A stretch of 64,000 nt of DNA. It comes from Streptomyces sp. NBC_00878 (GTDB lineage Bacteria > Actinomycetota > Actinomycetes > Streptomycetales > Streptomycetaceae). Each line of letters begins with the position of its first letter. Position 1 is the first letter of the stretch. A program made the position numbers and the translations under genes. The DNA lies in the NCBI RefSeq assembly GCF_026341515.1, contig NZ_JAPEOK010000001.1, positions 1,426,001-1,490,000 on the forward strand. The letters are read 5' to 3'. The notes below the pieces were generated by a model. The model made no database searches, was not told the origin of the DNA, and was given only the letters and a program-made list of their open reading frames with translations. Of this stretch, positions 18,828-26,169 are shown one piece after another.

Positions 18828-20333
18828 CTAGGAGTTGGTGCCGTACCGCTTGCGGACACGGGACTTGAGGAGCTTGCCGGAGGCCGTCCGCGGCAGTTCG
18901 TCCGCGAGCACCACCGACTTCGGGATCTTGTACTTGGCGAGGCGTCCGGCCAGGGACGCGAGGACCTCGTCGGGGTCGAGCGCGACGTCCTCGCGGGGCA
19001 CGACGACCGCGCGCGGCACCTCGCCCCACTTCTCGTCGGGCACGCCGATGACCGCGCACTCGACGATGTCGGGGTGGGCGAGGAGCTGGTCCTCGATCTC
19101 GGCCGGGTAGATGTTCTCGCCGCCCGAGATGATCATGTCCTTGAGGCGGTCGACGATGGTGACATAGCCGTCCTCGTCGATCCGGGCGGCGTCCCCGCTG
19201 CGGAACCAGCCGTCGTGGAACACGGCCGCGGTCTCGTCGGGCAGCCCCCAGTAGCCGGGCATGACGTGCGGTCCGCGTACGACCACTTCCCCGGTCTCGC
19301 CGATATCGGCGGGGGCGAGGTCGGGCCGTACGACGCGGACGTCGCTGAAGAAGTGCGGCACGCCCGCCGAACCGGCCTTGCTCACCGCGTGCTCGGCGTC
19401 CAGGAAGAGCACGCCGGGCGAGGCCTCGGTCATGCCGTAGCCCTGGAGGAAGGTGAGGCCCCGCTCCTGGTAGGCGGCGATGAGCGGGGTCGGCACGGGT
19501 GAGCCGCCGCAGCTGAGCATGCGCAGGGAGGACAGGTCGGCGTCGGCCCAGCGCGGGTGGCGGGCCACGTGCTCGAACATGGTGGGCACGCCGAACATGA
19601 AGGTGATCCGGTGCCGTTCGATCAGGTCGAGGGTGGCTGCCGGGTCGAAGGCCTCGACCAGGACGCAGGTGCCGCCCTTGAGGAGGACCGGCAGGGTGAG
19701 CATGTTCAGCCCGGCCGTGTGGAACAACGGGGCGGAGACCAGGGCGCGTTCGTCGGTGATCAGGTCCTGGTCGACCAGGACGTTGACCGCGTTCCACGTC
19801 AGATTGCCATGGGTGAGCATCGCGCCCTTGGGCCGGCCGGTCGTGCCCGAGGTGTACATGATGATGCAGGTGTCGTCGGCGGTGACGGGTTCGTCGATCG
19901 CCTCGTCGGGGGCCGCGCCGAGCAACTGGTCGTATTCTGCGCCCACTTCGATGTACGTACGTACGTCGCTGTTGCCCGGCAGTCCCGCGATCATGCCGCC
20001 GAACGACGGCCCGTACACGAGGGCCTTGGCCCCGGAGTCGGTGAGCTGGTAGGCGATCTCGGGCCCGGCGAGCCGGGTGTTGAGCGGGACGAAGACCGCC
20101 CCGAGGGTGCCCGCCGCGAACAGCGTGTCCAGGTACGAGGGGTGGTTCGGGCCGAGGTAGGCGATCCGGTCGCCGCGGCGCACCCCAAAGGCGCGCAGGG
20201 CGTGCGCGAGGCGGGTGACCCGCTCGTACAGCTCGGCGTACGTGACCGTCGTGTCGCCGTGGATCAGGGCGGTGCGGTGCGGGGTCTTGCGGGCCCGGCG
20301 TGCGGGCCACGACCCCAGTCCTTCATTGCGCAT
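18828..20333 (-). CDS. Acyl-CoA synthetase (AMP-forming ligase)
   Basis: Adenylate-forming CoA ligase, 501 residues from the preferred start. Seen: the ATP-binding P-loop [11 protein letters not shown] (~161-171), [10 protein letters not shown], the hinge and aspartate region [22 protein letters not shown], and the C-terminal catalytic lysine segment [12 protein letters not shown]. The ATG at 20333 has AGGGG seven bases upstream. ATG 20354 (7 residues longer) is the alternative; both sit in a tandem repeat that duplicates the start region. Activates a carboxylic acid for the MaoC/SDR steps; the short N-terminus and context suggest a medium or aromatic acid rather than a long-chain fatty acid (inference). 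Confidence 0.92.
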   Translation of the reverse strand: MRNEGLGSWPARRARKTPHRTALIHGDTTVTYAELYERVTRLAHALRAFGVRRGDRIAYLGPNHPSYLDTLFAAGTLGAVFVPLNTRLAGPEIAYQLTDSGAKALVYGPSFGGMIAGLPGNSDVRTYIEVGAEYDQLLGAAPDEAIDEPVTADDTCIIMYTSGTTGRPKGAMLTHGNLTWNAVNVLVDQDLITDERALVSAPLFHTAGLNMLTLPVLLKGGTCVLVEAFDPAATLDLIERHRITFMFGVPTMFEHVARHPRWADADLSSLRMLSCGGSPVPTPLIAAYQERGLTFLQGYGMTEASPGVLFLDAEHAVSKAGSAGVPHFFSDVRVVRPDLAPADIGETGEVVVRGPHVMPGYWGLPDETAAVFHDGWFRSGDAARIDEDGYVTIVDRLKDMIISGGENIYPAEIEDQLLAHPDIVECAVIGVPDEKWGEVPRAVVVPREDVALDPDEVLASLAGRLAKYKIPKSVVLADELPRTASGKLLKSRVRKRYGTNS

Positions 20334-20396
20334 GTCCGTGCCCCTGTCCTTCATTGCACATGGGGTGCCCCTGTCCTTCCTTGCGCATGGCTGCCC
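20318..20396 (-). repeat. Three imperfect 27-28-bp repeats spanning the ligase start codon
   Basis: Read on the minus strand, three consecutive units each begin with ATG followed by YGCAAKGAAGGA (ATGs at 20388, 20361 and 20333), with AGGGGCAC after the second and third G-runs. The last unit is the true coding start. Upstream units look like duplicated 5' ends of the gene, carrying their own AAGGA/AGGGG and ATG. Confidence 0.8.
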
Positions 20397-20397
20397 G

Positions 20398-21282
20398 TTA
20401 TGGCTTTGTCAGCCCGAGCAGCCGGGCCGCGTTCTCCTTGAGGATCTTCGGCCTGACCTCGTCCTTGATGGCGAGCTTCGCGAAGTCGGCCAGCCAGCGG
20501 TCCGGGGTGAGGACCGGGTAGTCGGAACCGAACAGCACCTTGTCCTTGAGGAGCGTGTTCGCGTACTGCACGAGCTGCGGCGGGAAGTACTTCGGCGACC
20601 AGCCGGACAGGTCGATGTGGACGCCCGGCTTGTGCGTGGCCACCGCCAGTGCCTCGTCCTGCCAGGGGAAGGACGGGTGCGCCAGGATGATCTTCAGCTG
20701 CGGGAAGTCGGCGGCGACGTCGTCCACGTGGAGGGGGTTGGAGTACTTCAGCCGGATCCCGCCCCCGCCGGGCACGCCCGCGCCGATGCCGGTCTGGCCC
20801 GTGTGGAAGAGGGCGATCGTGCCGGTCTCCTCGATCACCTCGTACAGGTCGTACGCCACCGACCTGTCGTTGGGGAAGAAGCCCTGGATGCTCGGGTGGA
20901 ACTTGAAGCCCTTCACCCCGTACTCCTCGACCAGGCGGCGGGCCCGCTTCACGCCCGCCTTGCCGCGGAAGGGGTCGATGGAGGCGAAGGGGATCAGCAC
21001 GTCCGGGTTGGCGGCGGCCGCCTCGGCGACCTCCTCGTTCGGGACGGGCTCGGTGCCGGTGGCGGACTCGGCGTCGACCGTGAAGATCACGGCGGCCATC
21101 TTCCGCTCGCGGTAGTAGGCGGCCGTCTCCTCAAGCGTCGGCTTCCGCTTGCCCTCGACCTTGAAGTAGGCACTGGAGGCCTCGTGCAGGTCGTCGTCGA
21201 GGGAAGAGGTGCCCTTGGAGGAGACCTCGGCGTGGGTGTGGACGTCGATCGCGACGAGTTCCTCGACGTCGATGGTCGTCAT
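20398..21282 (-). CDS. Amidohydrolase family 2 (metal-dependent hydrolase/decarboxylase)
   Basis: 294 residues, TIM-barrel amidohydrolase of the ACMSD-related family. Seen: the N-terminal metal motif DVHTHAEV (His15, His17), a third ligand region ALFHTGQTG, ILAHPSFPW, and the catalytic aspartate FGSDYPVL. Members decarboxylate or hydrolyse aromatic and related acids. It lies between the ligase and the SDR, 3 bp after the SDR stop, so it is a pathway enzyme of the same operon. The reaction here is not determinable from sequence. Confidence 0.9.
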   Translation of the reverse strand: MTTIDVEELVAIDVHTHAEVSSKGTSSLDDDLHEASSAYFKVEGKRKPTLEETAAYYRERKMAAVIFTVDAESATGTEPVPNEEVAEAAAANPDVLIPFASIDPFRGKAGVKRARRLVEEYGVKGFKFHPSIQGFFPNDRSVAYDLYEVIEETGTIALFHTGQTGIGAGVPGGGGIRLKYSNPLHVDDVAADFPQLKIILAHPSFPWQDEALAVATHKPGVHIDLSGWSPKYFPPQLVQYANTLLKDKVLFGSDYPVLTPDRWLADFAKLAIKDEVRPKILKENAARLLGLTKP

Positions 21283-21285
21283 GGG

Positions 21286-22203
21286 TCACGCCTCCGGGAA
21301 CTTCGGGGCGGGGATGCCGACCGACTGCGGCTCGGCACCCAGCGAGGCCGGCCAGACGTCGGCGAGGGTGTCGGGGGTCCAGCCACCGTCAGCGTACGCC
21401 GCCTTGATCTCCTGAGGGTGGGACCACAGTGCGACCTTGTCGCCGCCGATGCCGATGGCCTGGCCGGTCACGCCGCGGGCGGCCTCGGAGGCCAGGAACG
21501 GGACGAGGGCGGCGCAGTCCTCGGGGGTGCCGAAGCCCTCGCCCTTGCGGAGGAAGTCCGGCAGCGGCTCGCCGCCGCGCATGGCCTCGATGTAGGGCGC
21601 GAAGGCCGGGATGGTCTCGGTCATCGCGGTAGCGGCGACCGGCACGATCGCGTTGACGGTGATGCCCGCGCGGCCCAGCTCCATCGACCACGTACGGGCC
21701 ATGGCGGCGATGCCGGCCTTGGCGGCGGAGTAGTTGGTCTGGCCGAAGTTGCCGCGCTGGCCGGCCGGGGAGCCGACCAGGATCAGCGTGCCGCCCTCGC
21801 CCTGCTCGCGCATGCGTACGGCGGCGGCGCGGGCGCAGGTGAAGGTGCCCTTGAGGTGGGTGGTGATCACCGCGTCGAAGTCCTCGTCGGTCATCTTCCA
21901 CAGCACCTTGTCGCGGAGGATGCCCGCGTTGGTGACCAGGACGTCGAGGCGGCCGAACTCCGCCACCGCGCGGCCCACCAGACGGTCGGCGGCCTCGCTG
22001 GTACCGACCGGGACCACCTCGGCCACGGCGGTGCCGCCCTCCTCGGTGATCGCCTTGACGGCCTGCTCGGCGACGGACTCGTCCACGTCGTTGACGACCA
22101 CGGAGGCGCCGGCTGCGGCGAGGGCGTGCGCGTAGGCCAGGCCGAGGCCACGGCCGGAGCCCGTGACGACGGCGACCTTGCCGGTGAGATCGATGCTGGG
22201 CAC
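21286..22203 (-). CDS. SDR family NAD(P)-dependent oxidoreductase
   Basis: Short-chain dehydrogenase, 305 residues. Seen: TGSGRGLG cofactor loop (~14-21), acidic end of beta-2 (VVVNDVDE) that hints at NAD(H), NAG motif (VTNAGIL), catalytic Ser/Tyr/Lys with TNYSAAKAG. The C-terminal ~40-residue extension is longer than a basic SDR and resembles the dehydrogenase part of MFE-2-type enzymes. The GTG at 22203 has GAAGGGA upstream; the open frame runs further but without signals. First gene of the minus-strand operon; probably oxidises the MaoC hydration product. Confidence 0.9.
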   Translation of the reverse strand: MPSIDLTGKVAVVTGSGRGLGLAYAHALAAAGASVVVNDVDESVAEQAVKAITEEGGTAVAEVVPVGTSEAADRLVGRAVAEFGRLDVLVTNAGILRDKVLWKMTDEDFDAVITTHLKGTFTCARAAAVRMREQGEGGTLILVGSPAGQRGNFGQTNYSAAKAGIAAMARTWSMELGRAGITVNAIVPVAATAMTETIPAFAPYIEAMRGGEPLPDFLRKGEGFGTPEDCAALVPFLASEAARGVTGQAIGIGGDKVALWSHPQEIKAAYADGGWTPDTLADVWPASLGAEPQSVGIPAPKFPEA

Positions 22204-22248
22204 GACGGTCCCTTCGAGAAACGGATTACCTGCGGAAGGCAGGACGGC

Positions 22249-22278
22249 TACGAGATCGGAGCTTACGAGATCGAAGCT
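22249..22278. repeat. 15-bp tandem duplication in the SDR leader
   Basis: TACGAGATCGGAGCT (22249-22263) is followed directly by TACGAGATCGAAGCT (22264-22278), one mismatch. The second copy contains the predicted -10 box of the SDR promoter. Confidence 0.75.
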
Positions 22279-22302
22279 AAAGACAATCATTGTTGTCGTC
22301 AA
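22274..22302 (-). promoter_or_regulatory. SDR-operon promoter with nested MarR-type palindrome
   Basis: Minus strand: -35 TTGACG (22302-22297), 17-bp spacer, -10 TAGCTT (22279-22274). The spacer contains the perfect palindrome ACAAT-C-ATTGT (22283-22293). A MarR regulator is encoded divergently 150 bp away, so repression by occlusion of this promoter is likely (inference). Confidence 0.6.
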
Positions 22303-22444
22303 TAGTTGTTGCCGACTCGTCTGTGCGGCATGCTGTGAGAAACATGTACGCACCGCCCCAACAGGGGCCCGGCCCAGGGAGCCCGCCATCGCCGGTCAGC
22401 AGCACGCCACGCCCCCCGCCTCCATCGACGCCCAGGAGCCGTGG

Positions 22445-22873
22445 ATGCGCGGACTGCACGCGGACACCGGCTACCTCCTCTACCGGCTCGGCCTGCGTTC
22501 GGGGCAGCTGTTCAACACGTTTCTCCAGGAGTCGGGGCTGCGGCTGCGGCACTACGCGCTGCTGCGGTTCCTCGCCACCTCCGAGGGCGCGCTCCAGCGG
22601 GAGCTGAGCGCACGGCTCGGCTACGACCCGAGCGCGATCGTCGGTCTGGTCGACGACCTGGAGAAGCTGGGCTTCGCCGAGCGCCGCCCCTCGCCCGACG
22701 ACCGCCGCAGCCGCATCGTCGTACTGACCGAGGACGGCCGCTCCTTCCTGCGCGACACCGACGAGGCGGGTCTGCGGGTGACGAACGACCTGCTCCAGCC
22801 TCTCGACCCCGCCGAGCGGGACACCCTGCACACCCTGCTGCGACGGGTCGCCGAAACCGAGCTCGACGCATGA
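22445..22873 (+). CDS. MarR family transcriptional regulator
   Basis: 142 residues, typical MarR length. The open frame extends upstream, but ATG 22445 is the only start codon near the domain and has CAGGAG six bases before it. Seen: dimerisation helix, recognition helix in YDPSAIVGLVDDLEKLGFAERR and the wing motif SPDDRRSRIVVLTEDG. Divergent from the SDR operon, whose promoter holds a MarR-like palindrome. Ligand probably an aromatic or acyl substrate of the pathway (inference). Confidence 0.92.
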   Translation: MRGLHADTGYLLYRLGLRSGQLFNTFLQESGLRLRHYALLRFLATSEGALQRELSARLGYDPSAIVGLVDDLEKLGFAERRPSPDDRRSRIVVLTEDGRSFLRDTDEAGLRVTNDLLQPLDPAERDTLHTLLRRVAETELDA

Positions 22874-22954
22874 CCGGCTTCGGCGCATGACCGGCCTCAG
22901 CTCATGACTGGCCTCGGCGCATGACCTGTCCCGGCCGATGACCGCGTCGTCCGC
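22870..22954 (+). repeat. 17-bp tandem repeat, five units, ending at the IclR start codon
   Basis: ATGs occur at 22870, 22887, 22904, 22921 and 22938, exactly 17 bp apart, each followed by a variant of ACCGGCCTCGGCGC. The first ATG overlaps the MarR stop (ATGA); the fifth is the IclR start. The unit length is not a multiple of 3, so the extra ATGs lie in different frames; the in-frame one (22887) meets a stop quickly. Confidence 0.85.
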
Positions 22955-23687
22955 ACCCGACCGCCTCCTGGCCGTGCTCGCCGCCTTCGATCACGAGCAT
23001 CCGGCGCTCTCCCTCACGGACATCAGCCGCCGGGCCGGGCTCTCCCTCACCACCGCCCACCGCCTGGTGGGCGCGCTCAGTGACTGGGGCGCCCTGGAGC
23101 GCGACGCATCCGGTATCTACCACGTGGGCCTGCGCCTCTGGGAGATCGCGGCGCTCTCCCCGCGCGGTCTCGCGCTGCGGCAGATCGCGCTGCCGTACCT
23201 GGAGGACCTGTACGAAGCGACCCACGAGAACGTGCAGTTGGCGGTCCGGGACGGCTCCGAGGTCGTCTACATCGAGTGGATCTCCGGCCGTTCGGCCGTG
23301 GACGTGAAGATCCAGGTGGGCGCCCGCTGGCCGCTGCACGCGACCGGCGTGGGCCTCGCGCTGCTCGCCCACTGCGAGGCCGCCTTCCAGGAGACGTACT
23401 GCGGCGGACCGCTCGCCGCGTTCACCCCGCACACGATCACGGACGGGGCCACGCTGCGCCGCGTACTCGCCGAAGTCCGGCGCGCGGGAGTGGCGGTGAG
23501 CAGCCGTCAGATCACCGACGACGCGCTGTCGGTGGCCGCACCGGTCCGCGCGGCGGACGGCTCGACGGCCGCGGCCGTCTCGGTCGTGGTGCCCGAACGA
23601 GACGCACACACACCGGCGTTGATCCCGGCGGTACGACTCGCGGCGCTCGGCATCTCACGGGGGCTGGGGTGGCAGCCGGAGCGGTAG
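22938..23687 (+). CDS. IclR family transcriptional regulator
   Basis: 249 residues. Seen: N-terminal winged helix (LTDISRRAGLSLTTAHRLVG, ~27-46; wing DASGIYHVGLRLWE) and the IclR effector domain (ENVQLAVRDGSEVVYIEW, ATGVGLALLA, VAAPVRAADG). IclR proteins often control aromatic-acid or acyl-CoA catabolism. It is the third regulator next to the FadD/MaoC/SDR cluster. The start codon is the last unit of a 17-bp repeat; no strong ribosome site precedes it, so it may be translationally coupled to MarR. Confidence 0.92.
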   Translation: MTASSAPDRLLAVLAAFDHEHPALSLTDISRRAGLSLTTAHRLVGALSDWGALERDASGIYHVGLRLWEIAALSPRGLALRQIALPYLEDLYEATHENVQLAVRDGSEVVYIEWISGRSAVDVKIQVGARWPLHATGVGLALLAHCEAAFQETYCGGPLAAFTPHTITDGATLRRVLAEVRRAGVAVSSRQITDDALSVAAPVRAADGSTAAAVSVVVPERDAHTPALIPAVRLAALGISRGLGWQPER

Positions 23688-23705
23688 TTACGCCGCGCGC
23701 GAGTC

Positions 23706-23915
23706 CCTGTCCGGGAGGGCCGGCCCCGTCCGGGAGGGCGGACCCCGTCCGGGAAGGCGGACCCCGTCCGGGAAGGCGGACCCCGTCCGGGAAGGCGGAC
23801 CCCGTCCGGGAAGGCGGACCCCGTCCGGAGAGGCGGGTCGTCGTCGAAAAAGGCAGGCAGTCGTCGGGAAAGGCGAGCCGTCGTCCGGAAAGGCGAGCCG
23901 TCGGATATCCCTCTC
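23706..23915. repeat. 19-bp direct tandem array
   Basis: Units of CCCCGTCCGGGAAGGCGGA begin at 23724, 23743, 23762, 23781, 23800 and 23819, exactly 19 bp apart. A degenerate unit precedes them, and three or four decayed 20-bp units (GTCGTCGGGAAAGGCGAGCC type) follow to ~23915. It fills most of the 294-bp gap between iclR and the histidine kinase. Open frames through it are repeat artefacts. Confidence 0.9.
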
Positions 23916-23981
23916 ACCGGTGAGGACGCCGCCCGCCGACCCACCCGATACTGAGACGGCCCTTGCCCCGAGGAGCCGCGT

Positions 23982-25214
23982 ATGTCCGTGTCCGCCCAGT
24001 CCTGGATCACACCGGCCGTCGCACGCCTGCGCGCGGCCAACCCGTACGTCGTCGACGCCGCGCTCGCCGCGCTGGTGCTGTTCGCCGCGTCTTTGCAGTG
24101 GATGTTCCCCGACGACGGCGACGACCGCCTCACGTGGCAGGGTTTCCTGCTGGGCGCCGGTACGGCGGTGCCGCTGGTGTGGCGGCGGCGGGCGCCGTTC
24201 CTGGCGGCCTGCGGCGTCTCGGTGTTCACCCCCGCCATGGCGGTCTATCACGCGCCGCCGCCCGACGTGATGTACGGCGGCCTGGTCGTGCTCTACACGA
24301 TGGCCGCGATCGCCCCTCCCTGGCAGCGGCGCTTCATGCTGGTGGGGTGGCTGGCCGGGGTGTCGCTGACCATGATGCACAAGGAGGTCACCCAACCCTT
24401 CGAGTACGCCTTCCAGTTGCTGAGCGGCGTCAGCGCGTACGGTTTCGGGGTGCTGGCCCGTCTCCAGCGGGCGTACACGGCTGCGCTGGAGGACCGGGCC
24501 CGCCGGCTGGAGCGGGAGCGGGCCGCCGACACCGCGCGGGCCGTTGCACAGGAACGGGCCAGGATCGCCCGGGACATGCACGACATCCTGGCTCACGCGG
24601 TGAGCCTCATGGTGGTGCAGGCGGAGGCGGGGCCCGTGGTGGTGCGCAGCGATCCCGAGCGCGCGGAGTCGGCGTTCGACGCCATCGCCACCGCCGGGCG
24701 CGACGCGATGAACCAGCTGCGGCGGATCCTCGGGGTACTCAAGGACGAGCCGGTGAACGGCACTTCCGCCCGCTTGCCGCAGCCTGGCGTGGCGGCCCTG
24801 ACCGACCTGGTCCGGCAGGTCGCCGAGTCCGCCGGTCTGCGCGTCGAACTCCACGCCACCGGCGAGCCGCGTCCGCTGCACCCGGACACCGAGGTCGCCG
24901 CGTACCGCGTGGTCCAGGAGGCCCTGACCAACACCGTGAAGCACGCGTACGCTTCCCAGGCGCGGGTCGAACTCGACTGGACGGAGGACGAGTTGACACT
25001 CACGGTGACGGACGACGGGCGAGGCCCCGCGGACCACGGCGGAAGCGGGAGCGGGAGCGCGCGTGAGAGCGGGGCAGGCCACGGCCTGATCGGGATCCGC
25101 GAGCGGGCCGCCGCCTGCGGGGGCACGGCCCGTACGGGACCCGGCCCCGACGGCGGGTTCCGGGTCGCCGTACGCCTTCCGGTGGCCGTCGACCGGCAGG
25201 CGGCCCTGGGGTGA
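23982..25214 (+). CDS. Two-component sensor histidine kinase (NarL-type partner)
   Basis: 410 residues, membrane-bound. Seen: about five hydrophobic segments (~25-150), a coiled-coil linker rich in Arg/Glu (~165-195), HisKA_3 motif ARDMHDILAHAVS with phospho-acceptor His200, and an HATPase domain with VQEALTNTVKHA and TDDGRGPADHGG. A low-complexity Gly/Ser insert lies between the N and G boxes. Its stop overlaps the regulator start (GTGA), so they form an operon. No sensory domain outside the membrane is evident; the signal is unknown. Confidence 0.93.
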   Translation: MSVSAQSWITPAVARLRAANPYVVDAALAALVLFAASLQWMFPDDGDDRLTWQGFLLGAGTAVPLVWRRRAPFLAACGVSVFTPAMAVYHAPPPDVMYGGLVVLYTMAAIAPPWQRRFMLVGWLAGVSLTMMHKEVTQPFEYAFQLLSGVSAYGFGVLARLQRAYTAALEDRARRLERERAADTARAVAQERARIARDMHDILAHAVSLMVVQAEAGPVVVRSDPERAESAFDAIATAGRDAMNQLRRILGVLKDEPVNGTSARLPQPGVAALTDLVRQVAESAGLRVELHATGEPRPLHPDTEVAAYRVVQEALTNTVKHAYASQARVELDWTEDELTLTVTDDGRGPADHGGSGSGSARESGAGHGLIGIRERAAACGGTARTGPGPDGGFRVAVRLPVAVDRQAALG

Positions 25215-25882
25215 GCATCCGCGTGGTGGTCGCCGACGACCAGGAGCTGGTCCGCAGCGGGTTCAGCATGATCCTTGAGGCACAGCCCGACATCGAGGTG
25301 GTCGCGGAGGCCGGGGACGGCGTCGAGGCGGTGGCCGCGGTGCAGCGGCACACGCCCGACGTGCTGCTGCTCGACATCCGCATGCCCCGGATGGACGGCC
25401 TGGAGGCGGCCCGGCTGGTCTGCGCGCAGTCCGGGTGCCGGGTGGTCATGCTGACGACGTTCGACCTCGACGAGTACGTGTACGAGGCGCTGTACGCGGG
25501 CGCCAGCGGCTTCCTGCTCAAGGATGTGCGCCGGGACGACCTGGTGCACGCGGTGCGCGTGGTCGCGGCGGGCGACTCGCTGCTCGCGCCGTCGGTGACG
25601 CGGCGGCTGGTGGCCGACATCATCCAGCGGCGACGGGCCGAGGCGTCGGCGCCGCCGCCCTCGACGGTACGGCTCGATGTCCTCACGGCTCGCGAGGAGG
25701 AGACCCTGCGGCTGCTGGCCCGCGGCCTGTCCAACGCGGAGATCGCGACGACGCTGTTCGTCAGCGAGCACACCGTGAAGACTCACGTCAGCAACGTCCT
25801 GGGCAAGCTGGGCTTGCGGGACCGGGTCCAGGCGGTGATCCGGGCGTACGAATCGGGGTTGGTGACCCCGGGTTCGAACTGA
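25211..25882 (+). CDS. LuxR/NarL-type response regulator
   Basis: 223 residues. Seen: receiver acidic pair VADDQELV (Asp9/Asp10), phospho-acceptor Asp55 in VLLLDIRMPRMDG, and a C-terminal LuxR helix-turn-helix (LTAREEETLRLLARGLSNAE... VSEHTVKTHVSNVLGKLGL). GTG start overlaps the kinase stop by four bases. The MMPL exporter 290 bp downstream on the same strand is a plausible target. Confidence 0.95.
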   Translation: MSIRVVVADDQELVRSGFSMILEAQPDIEVVAEAGDGVEAVAAVQRHTPDVLLLDIRMPRMDGLEAARLVCAQSGCRVVMLTTFDLDEYVYEALYAGASGFLLKDVRRDDLVHAVRVVAAGDSLLAPSVTRRLVADIIQRRRAEASAPPPSTVRLDVLTAREEETLRLLARGLSNAEIATTLFVSEHTVKTHVSNVLGKLGLRDRVQAVIRAYESGLVTPGSN

Positions 25883-25924
25883 CCTTTCGGGGTGGTTCGT
25901 TGGGTGCGGGTGCGTGGGGGTTGC

Positions 25925-25998
25925 TCGCGCAGTTCCCCGCGCCCCCGAGGTAACTGGGGCGGAGCCCCTGCTTTTGAGGGGCGCGGGGAACTGCGCGA
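25925..25998. terminator. Long REP hairpin downstream of the response regulator
   Basis: A 21-bp perfect stem is made by two inverted copies of the GCGCGGGGAACTGCGCG repeat (25925-25945 and 25978-25998). The ~32-nt loop contains a smaller GGGGC-GG-AGCCCC hairpin. Likely transcription terminator and a genome-wide repeat. The rest of the 287-bp gap to the exporter shows nothing else I can identify. Confidence 0.7.
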
Positions 25999-26169
25999 CA
26001 AACCCCCACCGGCCTGCAGCCGCGCATCCCCCGTACGGCGGAGCCGCCCCACCCACTCACCCGTGCGAGGGATCCAGGGAAACCGCTCCCTTCGGCGATC
26101 CGGTGGCGGGCCCGGCCACGCGAGTCTGGGGACGACCCCGAGACCCGCCAACCCGCCGGGAGGCGCCCC

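Noticed and set aside
20215..22305. 696-codon plus-strand frame
   Set aside because: Antisense shadow of ligase, amidohydrolase and SDR; Val/Gly/Glu-rich without any domain.
23706..23915. Possible CRISPR array
   Set aside because: Units are 19 bp and directly abutting with no spacers; no cas genes nearby.
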